A DNA stretch of 44,293 nt, from positions 1 through 44,293 of the forward strand of contig JABIPG010000165.1 of NCBI GenBank assembly GCA_018698795.1, written 5' to 3'. The position numbers and the translations under genes are program-made. Each line of letters begins with the position of its first letter. Within the stretch, counting starts at the first letter, position 1. Positions 23,395-31,538 of the stretch are shown in pieces. Below the pieces are notes generated by a model. That model saw only the letters and a program-made list of their open reading frames with translations, was not told where the DNA came from and did no database searches. Source of the stretch: Rhodospirillaceae bacterium (GTDB lineage: Bacteria; Pseudomonadota; Alphaproteobacteria; Rhodospirillales; Casp-alpha2).

Positions 23395-26067
23395 TTAGAT
23401 GATGTCGCGAGGTGCGAAGGACATGGAACGGAAGGTCCGCTTATAGGCGGATTCACCGATCTTCTTCACTTTCGCTACACCCATCTTGTAGTTGTAGTTA
23501 CCACTGATCCAGTCGACGATCCGGCCCTCAAGGGCGTTCGCCGGCTGTTCGGTGTGCAGGAAGTCCATATAGATGACGCCCTTCTTGATGTGACGCGTCA
23601 CGTGCGCCACGCCGGTCACTGCGGCACGTGTCAATTCCACGTTGCCGGCTTTCATTTGACCGGAGAAGGAGTAGTCAGAACCTTCCACACCGATAACCAC
23701 CTCTTTCAAGGAGGGTACGCGATCAGAGTAGACCATCAGCTGGTCGCCGCTCTCGATGCCGCGCTCTTTTGCGTCATCGGGATGCATCTCGACGTAGTTT
23801 TCGGGCCAGCGCTGCACCACGTACGGACGGCGGCGGTCGTCGAAGCCGGATTGCCAACGTTCGTTGGTACGGCCGGACGTGCACCACAGTTCGTCGCCCT
23901 TCGGATTCATCCATTCCCAATAGTCAGAGAACAAGCCCCACGGGGATTTCTGGATGTTACACCGACCGGTCTGCGAGTTGAAGTGGGTCAACTTCTTGTT
24001 GTACATGTTGCCAGCTTGCGGCCCTTCGGGATCAAGCTTGCGCTGCGTATCGTGCAGACGCTTTGTTCCCATGAGCGTGCCGTCTTGCTTCATGAACACC
24101 GGGCCCTGAATACCGTTGGTCCCAAACTCGTTCATTTTCTGGTGCAGGGTCTTGCCCTCGCGGTGAGCAGCAACCTTGACCATGTGGAAGTCCTTGCGGC
24201 TGCCGCGCGAGAAGCGTGACATTTCTTCAGCAACATCGTTGGAGTTCTTCCAATCGAAGCCTTCGAAGCCCATACGCTTGGCCAGGTTGGCGATAATCCA
24301 CCAATCCGGTTTGGCTTCGCCCGGCGGATCATAGAACTTGTTGTAGAGCCGCAAGCGACGTTCGCCGTTAGCCCGCATAAAGTCCTCTTCACCCCAGGTA
24401 GCGGCGGGGAAGACGATATCCGCAAACTTAGCCCCGATGGGATCGACCAGATAGATATCTTGGTTGATGACCACCATACCGCCCGAGTCGGCACGCGCCT
24501 TCAGCGTGTCGATGATGTCTTCCTTGTCGTAGGAATACACCTGGTTCGGGTTGGCGAGGGTCAGCTCGTGGAACTTCTTAGCCAATTGCTGCGAACCGCA
24601 CATGGATTGGATCCAGGTGTTACCGATAACATGGGCAAATCTCGTATGCCCCGACAGCAGCCAAGTATCCGTATCCAGCGCGCGACGACGACGCCCCGGC
24701 ACCTTCATCGGCGACTTGTTGCGCGGGTACTTTCCGCCGCGCTGGCCGCCACGCTGGTGACCACCGGCCCGACCGACAACCTGACCCGGACGCCCACCGG
24801 CGCCGCAGATGATCGACAACGACGAGATAGCGTTGGTGTTGCCGGTGTTGTTGGACCAGTAGAAACCCTTCTCGATCATGAAGGAGCTCTTGGGCCGCTT
24901 GCCGCCTTTCGGCTTGGCCAACCATTCGGCAGCCGTGCGGATCTTCTTGACGTCGATCCCGGCAACCTTGGCCGCGTGTTCGGGCTTGAACTCGTCTTGG
25001 CTCATGACCCACTTTTTCCAGTCGGCAAAACCCTTGGTCTGGAACTTGCCCCAGGTCGAACGCCACTGCCATGGGGTGTTGCGCGTACCTTGGCCGAAGC
25101 CGGAGTTCGAACCCCACTTGTCGTTGACCCAGTTCTTGATCCAGTCGGAATCTTCCCAACCGTTTTCGACGATGATCCGTGCAATAGCATTGACGACCAA
25201 CAGATCGGTGCCCGGCGTAATGTCGAGCCACATGCCGCCGTTCTTTTCGGCGTATGCGACACCGGCGGTACGGCGCGGCACCATCATGATGACCTTCTGG
25301 CCGTTCTGAATGCCCTTCATGATCCACTGAGTCCACAAGATGGTTTTGGTCTCGTAAGGATCGGTACCGCAGATGAGCAGCGATTCGGCGTTCATCCAAT
25401 CTTCGTAGGACGGACCGAAGTTATCGAAGCCCGCATCGCGGAAACCCGGCGTCGAAGACACATCCGACGGCGTATCGTGGAAGGTGAAGTTGGCCGTATT
25501 GACGTGCCGAAGCGCGTATTTGGTGATGGCGTAGGTGTTCTCCATGTACTGATAGGAGAAGGTCTTCACGCCGTAAGCCAGTTCACCGTGCTTTTCGAGC
25601 ACGTGGTTACCCACCGCAGCCGCGATATCGAGGGCAAAATCCCACGGTACCGGCTGGAGCGTGCCATAGATACGCACCATCGGCGAGGTCAGGCGGTCAC
25701 GAGTAGGCGTCTGCGGGTTGTAGCACTTCTGAGCGATACAGCCGCCGCGCAAGGAGGAATCACCGTCCGTGTTGACGAACTTGGTGTCCTTATCGGGGAT
25801 GATCACTACGTGGTGCGGCTCACCTTTGTGCAGCACGATGTTGTGCTGATTAGGGGCCACCCACGGGCCCAGCGGTTCTACCGGGAAGTCAGCGCCGAAG
25901 GCATTTTGGTCGGCCTTGGGGCCGCCATCGTGTTTACCGGCAACCGGCCAGCGGTAGACCTTGTAGCCGCAAGCGACAATACAATAGTCGCAAGCCGTGG
26001 AGATGACGTCCGCGTTCTTAGGCGGCAGCGGAACGTCAGTTTCAGGAATATAATAGGGTGTCGACAT
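23395..26067 (-). CDS. idrA: Molybdopterin oxidoreductase catalytic subunit, IdrA/AioA type (probable iodate reductase-like)
   Basis: An 890-residue DMSO-reductase-family enzyme of the arsenite oxidase/iodate reductase branch, predicted periplasmic and binding bis-MGD molybdenum. Cluster ligands are C26-x2-C29-x3-C33 in CDYCIVACGYKVYRWP, almost the AioA pattern. A serine (near S105, SSLRGG) occupies the expected fourth-ligand place, which predicts a [3Fe-4S] cluster. There is no signal peptide; as in AioA it is presumably carried out with the Tat-exported Rieske subunit. The TAAGGAGG at the end of the Rieske gene is its ribosome site, 13 bases between genes. I favour IdrA over AioA because two dihaem peroxidase genes lie in the same operon, the known idr signature, and none of the usual aioX/aioS/moeA neighbours is present. 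Arsenite oxidation or another oxyanion remains possible. Confidence 0.8.
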   Translation of the reverse strand: MSTPYYIPETDVPLPPKNADVISTACDYCIVACGYKVYRWPVAGKHDGGPKADQNAFGADFPVEPLGPWVAPNQHNIVLHKGEPHHVVIIPDKDTKFVNTDGDSSLRGGCIAQKCYNPQTPTRDRLTSPMVRIYGTLQPVPWDFALDIAAAVGNHVLEKHGELAYGVKTFSYQYMENTYAITKYALRHVNTANFTFHDTPSDVSSTPGFRDAGFDNFGPSYEDWMNAESLLICGTDPYETKTILWTQWIMKGIQNGQKVIMMVPRRTAGVAYAEKNGGMWLDITPGTDLLVVNAIARIIVENGWEDSDWIKNWVNDKWGSNSGFGQGTRNTPWQWRSTWGKFQTKGFADWKKWVMSQDEFKPEHAAKVAGIDVKKIRTAAEWLAKPKGGKRPKSSFMIEKGFYWSNNTGNTNAISSLSIICGAGGRPGQVVGRAGGHQRGGQRGGKYPRNKSPMKVPGRRRRALDTDTWLLSGHTRFAHVIGNTWIQSMCGSQQLAKKFHELTLANPNQVYSYDKEDIIDTLKARADSGGMVVINQDIYLVDPIGAKFADIVFPAATWGEEDFMRANGERRLRLYNKFYDPPGEAKPDWWIIANLAKRMGFEGFDWKNSNDVAEEMSRFSRGSRKDFHMVKVAAHREGKTLHQKMNEFGTNGIQGPVFMKQDGTLMGTKRLHDTQRKLDPEGPQAGNMYNKKLTHFNSQTGRCNIQKSPWGLFSDYWEWMNPKGDELWCTSGRTNERWQSGFDDRRRPYVVQRWPENYVEMHPDDAKERGIESGDQLMVYSDRVPSLKEVVIGVEGSDYSFSGQMKAGNVELTRAAVTGVAHVTRHIKKGVIYMDFLHTEQPANALEGRIVDWISGNYNYKMGVAKVKKIGESAYKRTFRSMSFAPRDII

Positions 26068-26080
26068 TGATCGTTCCTCC

Positions 26081-26686
26081 TTAGCCCTGCAAGTTGTCGT
26101 AGCGGCCGAAAATCAGGCCGAAGACACCGACGGCGAAAATGTTATCGCCTTCCAGTTCCAGCAAAATTTGCGGCAGGCTCTGATAGGCCTGGCCGGAAAT
26201 AAGAATGCCGTGCCGGGTCAGGTCATAGGTGCTGAGATGCAGCGGGCACGCGCCCAGGGACTTGGTATCGGCCTTGTATGTGCCGCCCAAGGGTCCACCC
26301 TGGTGAGTGCAGGTGTAGTTGAAGGCAACCACGTCGCGGTTGGGACCGATGCCGCCACCCGACTGCTGGCCGAGCTTGACCAGCATGGATTCGGAGTACG
26401 CCCCCTCATCCGGGTATTGGAAGTCAACCGGCTCATCTTGCTTCAGCTTGCTGAGCTTGCCGATCAGCTTGCGAGGATAAGTGGCGACCTGGGCCGGCAC
26501 CTCCTTCGCGAACGGCGTGCCAGCGTTCATGGCGACCATGACCGTCGCAGTGGAAACACCTGAAGTAAACAGGAACTTCCGTCGCGACATTAGACATTTG
26601 CCGCCTTTGTGTTCGGTCGAATCGGTGACCGCTTGTGCCGATGCCTCTTGGGCCTCGGCGATGGGGGTGTGAAGTTTCGTATCCAT
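26081..26686 (-). CDS. idrB: Tat-exported Rieske [2Fe-2S] subunit (IdrB/AioB type)
   Basis: Small subunit of the molybdoenzyme, 201 residues. A Tat signal follows an extended 33-residue N-region: MSRRKFLF at residues 33-40, then a hydrophobic stretch to about residue 60. Rieske ligands are C126 and H128 in CTHQG, and C147 and H150 in CPLH. The two extra cysteines that form a disulfide in most Rieske proteins are replaced by G131 and L149. The late AVGVFGLIFGR segment matches the AioB C-terminus. GGGAGG precedes ATG 26686. The gene lies between the second peroxidase (14 bases) and the catalytic subunit. It should pass electrons between a cytochrome c and the molybdenum subunit. Confidence 0.85.
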   Translation of the reverse strand: MDTKLHTPIAEAQEASAQAVTDSTEHKGGKCLMSRRKFLFTSGVSTATVMVAMNAGTPFAKEVPAQVATYPRKLIGKLSKLKQDEPVDFQYPDEGAYSESMLVKLGQQSGGGIGPNRDVVAFNYTCTHQGGPLGGTYKADTKSLGACPLHLSTYDLTRHGILISGQAYQSLPQILLELEGDNIFAVGVFGLIFGRYDNLQG

Positions 26687-26700
26687 TTCAGATACCTCCC

Positions 26701-27861
26701 TTACTGAGCTTCGGCTACATCAGGCAACGGGGCATAAGGCGGCAGCTTCGGCTTGGCCATTTTGATCTCTGGCCCGCTGAACGCCTCAATGAACGCTACC
26801 AAGTCGTCGACTTGCTTCTCGGATAGGCCGAGCGGCTTGATCAACTTGGTTTTGTTCTTGGCAATCTTGCCGTCGGTAAACTCGTTCGAACCGCCACCGG
26901 CGTTGTAGAAATTCACCACTTCCTTCAAATCCCAGAAGGACCCGTTGTGCATATAAGGTGCGGTGTACTTCGCGTAACGCAGGCTAGGCGTACGGAACTT
27001 GCCCATGTCGGATTTCTCCTTGGTCCGGAAATAGAGACCGGGATCATCCTTCAATTTGCGGTACAGTTCCTGAGTCACGCCTTTGGCATAGATCTCATAA
27101 CGGAACGTGATCTGCGCCAAGCTATCTTCATTCCAACGACCTGCTGGCGGCACGCCGAGATTGTAGAACTTCTCGTCGGTCGTCAGCGCACCATTGTGGC
27201 ATTCGATGCAATTGGCCTTGCCATTGAACAACTTCATGCCGCGCACCTGCTGCTTGGTAAGGGCTTTTTTGTCACCCTTCAGGTACTTATCGACGGGCGT
27301 ATCCTTTTGCACCAAGGTCCGCTCAAATGCGGCAATCGCGCGCCAAGCATCACCGATGCGGGGCCACGGTGTGCCAAACACTTCACGGAACAGTCCACGG
27401 TACTTCGGGATAAAAGCCAAGCGAGCTTCCATCACATCGGATTCACCATTGCCGGCAACGGCGCCGGTTGCGGCACTCTTAGCTTGTTTTTCCAACGAAC
27501 CAGCTGACGTAGCCCAGAAAAATCCACTGAGATAGGCCGAGTTGATCACGGTCTGGCTGTTGCGCCAGTGTACCGTGGCTGGATAGCCGCGCGACAAATC
27601 GTCCGAGAAGCCCCAGCCCTGTTCCGGCTCGTGGCACTGCACGCAACCGGTCGAGGCATCACCGCCGAGACGGGGATCGAAGAACAGCATTTTGCCAAGC
27701 TCGATCTTTTTTGGCGATTGAGGGTTGTCAGCCGGGATCGGCGGATCGCCCAATGGCGCCAACGGCGGGTTTACGTCCGCCAGGGCTGCTCCAGCCGCGA
27801 TCACGGACACACCGTAGATCGCCATGGCGAGGAGCAGGGTTTTGCTCTGTAGGGTTTTCAT
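26701..27861 (-). CDS. Periplasmic dihaem cytochrome c peroxidase (MauG/CcpA family, IdrP type)
   Basis: A 386-residue exported protein with a signal peptide ending near residue 28 (AAGAALA). It has two haem c sites, C73-VQ-C-H77 and C218-IE-C-H222, the layout of bacterial dihaem peroxidases, plus the YMHNGSFWDLKEVVNFYNAGGG C-terminal pattern of that family. It is predicted to reduce hydrogen peroxide with electrons from cytochrome c; in idr loci such proteins are thought to detoxify a reduction by-product. ATG 27861 is preferred because GAGGAG lies 8 bases away; ATG 27867 is only 2 bases from that site. It sits between a second peroxidase (14-base gap) and the Rieske gene. I cannot say which of the two corresponds to IdrP1 and which to IdrP2. 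Confidence 0.83.
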   Translation of the reverse strand: MKTLQSKTLLLAMAIYGVSVIAAGAALADVNPPLAPLGDPPIPADNPQSPKKIELGKMLFFDPRLGGDASTGCVQCHEPEQGWGFSDDLSRGYPATVHWRNSQTVINSAYLSGFFWATSAGSLEKQAKSAATGAVAGNGESDVMEARLAFIPKYRGLFREVFGTPWPRIGDAWRAIAAFERTLVQKDTPVDKYLKGDKKALTKQQVRGMKLFNGKANCIECHNGALTTDEKFYNLGVPPAGRWNEDSLAQITFRYEIYAKGVTQELYRKLKDDPGLYFRTKEKSDMGKFRTPSLRYAKYTAPYMHNGSFWDLKEVVNFYNAGGGSNEFTDGKIAKNKTKLIKPLGLSEKQVDDLVAFIEAFSGPEIKMAKPKLPPYAPLPDVAEAQ

Positions 27862-27875
27862 ATCCATATCTCCTC

Positions 27876-29006
27876 TTAGTTCTTGGCCTTGCGCCAATCT
27901 TTGATCACCGGGTAGTCGGTCGGGATTTTGTCCTTCCAAACGTACGCGGCGCCAGTGAGCGGCTTGCCGGAGAGGGATTCAAGGAAGGCAACCAAGTCGC
28001 CCTGCTCGGCCTTCGACAGGTTCAACGGCTTCATGCGCGAATCCTTGTTCGGATCATCGCCACCGCCTCTGTTGTAGAAGGCAACAACCTGTTTCAAGCT
28101 CTTCATCATGCCGTTGTGCATATACGGAGCCGTATATTTGAGCTCACGCAGGCTCGGCGTCATGAATTTACCGATGTCAGAACCGTCCGCTTTGTGCGTG
28201 CGAATGTGCGCACCCACGTCACGGCGTTGGTTGTAGATATTCTCAATACCCATAAACAGGCCGAACGCCACATAGGTGGTATGACGCATCGGGTTCTTCC
28301 AGATTTCCGGATTGTTCGGAACACCAGTGTTATAGGGCTGATCATCGGTGAAACGCGGACCAGAGTGGCATGCGGCGCAACCGGCCTTGCCCTTGAACAA
28401 CTCAAACCCACTTTGCGCCCGGGCCGACAGTTTGCCGGCATCAAAAGCGGAACCCGTGGAGATCAGCGTTTTCAAGTATTCGGGAATAGCCTTACGCACA
28501 GAACCGTTGGACGGCTCACCGTAACCGGCTTCCTTGAACATCTTGACGTAAACCGGATCTTGCTTAATGCGCTCCTGCATGAGGCGCATATCCATGTTCA
28601 TCATCCAGTCCTCAGTGAGACTTTCACGAGTCACATCGTTCAAGTTGGTGCCGAGACGGCCATCCCAGAACCAAGCCGCGCGATGCGCGGTATTGATCAA
28701 TGACGGCGCATTTCGGAATCCGCCTGAGCCGGGATAAGCCTTGGCCAACGGCAAGCCGTCGGCAAAGCCCTTGTCAGGCATGTGGCAGCTGGCGCAGCTA
28801 ATGGCCGCATCGCCGGAAAGCCGGACATCGAAAAACAAACGTTTCCCGAGGGCCGCTTTCTTGGCATCGACTTTCAGCTTCGGCACCGGGCCGAACGCCT
28901 TGTTGTCAGCAGCTTCAGCGATGCCGGTCAGCACCAAGGAAGCGATAATTGCAAGCGCACCAGCACAAGCGCCGGTGAGCCATTTTTGAAGAACTCTGGG
29001 TTTCAT
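27876..29006 (-). CDS. Periplasmic dihaem cytochrome c peroxidase, first gene of the Idr-like operon
   Basis: A 376-residue exported protein with a signal peptide (residues 1-32) and two haem c motifs, C71-AS-C-H75 and C210-AA-C-H214. FFDVRLSGDAAISC and YTAPYMHNGMMKSLKQVVAFYNRGGGDD are family-typical and closely parallel the next gene, so the pair probably arose by duplication. The strong site GGGAGGAGG precedes ATG. It is the first gene downstream of the sigma54-type promoter at 29077-29093, giving a leader of about 60 bases. The peroxidase role is expected from family. The pairing of two such genes with an AioBA-like pair is what points to iodate reduction. Confidence 0.83.
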   Translation of the reverse strand: MKPRVLQKWLTGACAGALAIIASLVLTGIAEAADNKAFGPVPKLKVDAKKAALGKRLFFDVRLSGDAAISCASCHMPDKGFADGLPLAKAYPGSGGFRNAPSLINTAHRAAWFWDGRLGTNLNDVTRESLTEDWMMNMDMRLMQERIKQDPVYVKMFKEAGYGEPSNGSVRKAIPEYLKTLISTGSAFDAGKLSARAQSGFELFKGKAGCAACHSGPRFTDDQPYNTGVPNNPEIWKNPMRHTTYVAFGLFMGIENIYNQRRDVGAHIRTHKADGSDIGKFMTPSLRELKYTAPYMHNGMMKSLKQVVAFYNRGGGDDPNKDSRMKPLNLSKAEQGDLVAFLESLSGKPLTGAAYVWKDKIPTDYPVIKDWRKAKN

Positions 29007-29076
29007 TTAAGAACCTCCTCCCTGAGCGGATGAGTCCAAGGGGTAATCATTCACGTACTTAGGTGGGCTTACATTC

Positions 29077-29093
29077 CGCAATAAGTATGCCAA
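29077..29093 (-). promoter_or_regulatory. Sigma54 (-24/-12) promoter of the Idr-like operon
   Basis: Minus strand reads TTGGCATACTTATTGCG. It keeps the invariant GG and GC with 12-base phasing and matches the consensus YTGGCACGN4TTGC at all but two positions. Predicted transcription start is near 29066, about 60 bases before the first ATG. A sigma54-dependent activator is encoded 5.6 kb upstream on the same strand. Confidence 0.75.
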
Positions 29094-29121
29094 TTTTCCG
29101 GCCTTTTCCCTGTTATTTTTA

Positions 29122-29135
29122 TTGATTATTTTCAA
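29122..29135. promoter_or_regulatory. FNR-like box upstream of the Idr-like operon
   Basis: TTGAT-TATT-TTCAA matches the FNR consensus at 9 of 10 positions and lies about 62 bases upstream of the predicted sigma54 start. It could add oxygen control or belong to an overlapping sigma70 promoter, for which I see no convincing -10 element. Confidence 0.45.
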
Positions 29136-29193
29136 TGGATTAGAAGCAATTTTGGTGCTCTTGGAAAACACCCCATCATCCAAAGTATCGGAT

Positions 29194-29238
29194 CGTTGCA
29201 ACGTCTTCAGCGACGCTTATACGATTTGTTCAAAATCG
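29194..29238. promoter_or_regulatory. Candidate enhancer dyads for the sigma54 activator
   Basis: A perfect 10-base palindrome CGTTGCAACG (29194-29203) and a dyad CGATTT-N5-AAATCG (29222-29238) lie about 130-170 bases upstream of the predicted start. This is the usual range for NtrC-type enhancer sites. Binding is inferred from symmetry and position only. Confidence 0.35.
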
Positions 29239-29253
29239 CTTCGTTGATATCGA

Positions 29254-31536
29254 TCAGTTTTCGGCGTTCATCTCGAAGCTACGGCGTTGGCGACGCACTG
29301 CGAGAACGAAAAGCAACGCCGCCAACAAGGCCATGCCTGTCGGCACCCCGTAGAGCACCGCTGGGCGAGCTTCGGGCTCCAGCAGCAGCCAATACCACGT
29401 GCTGAAGGCGTGTCGCCCACCTTTCTCACCGGCTAGGCCATCCCAATTGCCGAAAGCGATGGGAATATAGCGTCCAGCTTCGAATTGCAGATCTGCCTCG
29501 TCTTCCGTGGCGAATTTACGGCGAAACACGACGCTCCATTGCCCGTCTTTCCAAGCGCCACTGCCGGAAAGGCCGCTGTCCGTTCGGGGTGCAGGCTTGG
29601 CGCCTGGGCCAGTGGCATCCAGGATCGCCGCGATAGCCGGCACCTTGGGCTCGGCACTGGGCGCACGCCAATACCACATATTGACCGGATGCTTCTTGTC
29701 ACCATGACGGAACCACGGCTTTTCGCTGGTTTCCGGAATGACGACTGGGAACTGCACCGCGACCGCATCGGCGGTGGGCGGCACATCCTTTAGGCGGTAT
29801 TGCTTTTCAAGCTTATCGCCGGGTACCGAGTAGGTCCGATCATCGACATCGAGCCGGATGGCGACATCGGTGTCATTGAACAGAACACGGGCCACAACGG
29901 TATCGTTCAACGACCAATAGAGGCGCGGCTCCTTAATAATGTTCGGCACCATCGAGAACGCGGTTGGTGCAGCCATATCCCACGCGGGATCATCTGAAGA
30001 TGTCGGCAAATCGCCTGCGACACGAACGCCGCGCAGGACGGTTTTGGCTGGGTCCACGGGAACCGCCGTGTCACGCAATGTCATCACGTAATTGGCGATG
30101 TCCCAGCGGTCGTTTTCTTTCATCACTGTAGTGTGTTCCGGCATCGGCGTGCTACGGATGCCGGTGGAGATGCGTTGAAAAACATCCTGCGTGTCAAAGG
30201 TGGCGCGCCAGGTGCGCGGACGAGTCAGGTTGCGGGGCCAGATGCGCTGCTCCCAGTCATCTTTCAACACCTTGCCCGACGTCACATTGCCGCGCCCCTT
30301 ATCGCCATGGCATTGGACGCATGCCTTGACGAACAGTTCGCGACCACGTGCTACCGATTCAGGTGTGCTCGCAACGCGCGTCCCCTCGGCGATGGGCTGA
30401 TGTTCAATTTCCTCCTCTTCCCACTCGCCAAACACCTTGATCTGGTGAATGAGCGCATCAATCTCGGCCTTGGTCAGGATGTCCTTCCAGGCCGGCATGG
30501 AGGTGCCGGGAAGACCTTCCGCGATCGTGTTGTAGAGATCTGCGTCAGTCGGAAACTCATCGTCCGCGTGGGTGGTCTTGTACTTAAAGGAAGCGAGCGT
30601 GAAGTCGCGCGGCAAGGGATACATGAACTCCGCCGCCGGCCCCATGCCATCACCTTCGTCGCCATGGCAGTGCGCGCAGCGTTTTTGATAGACGGCGGTC
30701 ACCTGTTCTTTACTCAGCTTACCGTCCGCGGGCGCCGTATCGTCGGCTTTTGCGGAGGCATCGCCCTCTTCCTTGGTTTCCAGTTCCCACGACCGCGGCA
30801 CGTGACCTGTATAGTCGTAGAGGAACAAGATAATCTTCCACACCTCGTCCTCGCTCAGCATTTCGTGCCACACAGGCATGGCTGAGGCCCAAGGTGCCGC
30901 ATTGCGCGGCAAGCCGGGCCCGCCTGTGGTGATGCGCCAGAACAAGTACGATTCCTGCAACTGGGCAATGGTGCCGACATCTTGGAAATTGGCCGGGCGC
31001 GGATTAAAGCCATCAGCGAAATGGCCGCGGCCATCCAGCAAATCGCCGTGGCAATAGATGCAGTTCTTGTAGTAAAGCTCGCCGCCCTCACCGACCATTT
31101 CGCGATATTCGTCACTGCCCTTAGCGGCTTTTTCACGCAATGGGTTGGTAAGCTTCAATAGGTTGAAGCTTTTGCCATAGACGCGGATTGAGCCCGGCGG
31201 CGCGGGATGCACGGTGCGCAGTTCCACCGGCGCATCCAGGTTGGGCTTGACCTGGTCGTAGGAAAACCAGCCAACGCCGACAACCAAAAGAACTCCGACG
31301 ACAGCCCGCAGCGCCGCCAAATTCGGCTGACCCAAAAGTGCGCGGATTGGCGCCGCCATCTGCTTGGCCGTTTCGTCGTTGAAGGTCCCGACCATGATGA
31401 TGCCGATAACACTGAAGATCATGTACTGGATCAGCAGTGATTTCGGCAACGGTGGTTGCAACCCGTAAGCGAAGGCCAGATACAGGACAACCGCAGCCAA
31501 TACGGAAAGCAGCAAGGGATGGCGCAGGAAATTCAT
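29254..31536 (-). CDS. Membrane-anchored trihaem cytochrome c with haem-b-binding EB_dh-type domain
   Basis: A 760-residue electron-transfer subunit. N-terminal membrane helices lie at about 7-26, 35-50 and 75-92. Three haem c motifs follow: C159-IY-C-H163, C287-AH-C-H291 and C406-VQ-C-H410, each in a cytochrome c domain. Residues about 498-715 resemble the haem-b-binding domain of DMSO-reductase type II gamma subunits (ethylbenzene dehydrogenase, NxrC-like), with WDMAAPTAF, LYWSLNDTVVARVLFNDTDVAIRL and the FEAGRYIPIAFGNWDG segment. A last helix (about 728-748) anchors the C-terminus. It starts 2 bases after the dihaem gene and ends the bd-like operon. It probably relays electrons between the membrane complex and periplasmic carriers; the complete combination in one polypeptide is unusual. 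Confidence 0.85.
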   Translation of the reverse strand: MNFLRHPLLLSVLAAVVLYLAFAYGLQPPLPKSLLIQYMIFSVIGIIMVGTFNDETAKQMAAPIRALLGQPNLAALRAVVGVLLVVGVGWFSYDQVKPNLDAPVELRTVHPAPPGSIRVYGKSFNLLKLTNPLREKAAKGSDEYREMVGEGGELYYKNCIYCHGDLLDGRGHFADGFNPRPANFQDVGTIAQLQESYLFWRITTGGPGLPRNAAPWASAMPVWHEMLSEDEVWKIILFLYDYTGHVPRSWELETKEEGDASAKADDTAPADGKLSKEQVTAVYQKRCAHCHGDEGDGMGPAAEFMYPLPRDFTLASFKYKTTHADDEFPTDADLYNTIAEGLPGTSMPAWKDILTKAEIDALIHQIKVFGEWEEEEIEHQPIAEGTRVASTPESVARGRELFVKACVQCHGDKGRGNVTSGKVLKDDWEQRIWPRNLTRPRTWRATFDTQDVFQRISTGIRSTPMPEHTTVMKENDRWDIANYVMTLRDTAVPVDPAKTVLRGVRVAGDLPTSSDDPAWDMAAPTAFSMVPNIIKEPRLYWSLNDTVVARVLFNDTDVAIRLDVDDRTYSVPGDKLEKQYRLKDVPPTADAVAVQFPVVIPETSEKPWFRHGDKKHPVNMWYWRAPSAEPKVPAIAAILDATGPGAKPAPRTDSGLSGSGAWKDGQWSVVFRRKFATEDEADLQFEAGRYIPIAFGNWDGLAGEKGGRHAFSTWYWLLLEPEARPAVLYGVPTGMALLAALLFVLAVRRQRRSFEMNAEN

Positions 31537-31538
31537 GG

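Noticed and set aside
24460-26070. A 536-codon open frame on the plus strand
   Set aside because: It lies entirely antisense to the molybdoenzyme gene, whose protein has clear family motifs. The plus-strand translation shows no domain pattern and is explained as a codon-bias shadow.
23395-29006. Reading the operon as nitrite oxidoreductase
   Set aside because: The catalytic subunit has the AioA-like C-x2-C-x3-C cluster motif and a Rieske partner. Nitrite oxidoreductase has a four-cluster ferredoxin-like beta subunit instead, which is absent here.
23395-29006. Reading the operon as a plain arsenite oxidase (aioBA)
   Set aside because: Not excluded, but two dihaem peroxidase genes in the operon and no aioX or arsenic-resistance genes fit the iodate reductase type better.
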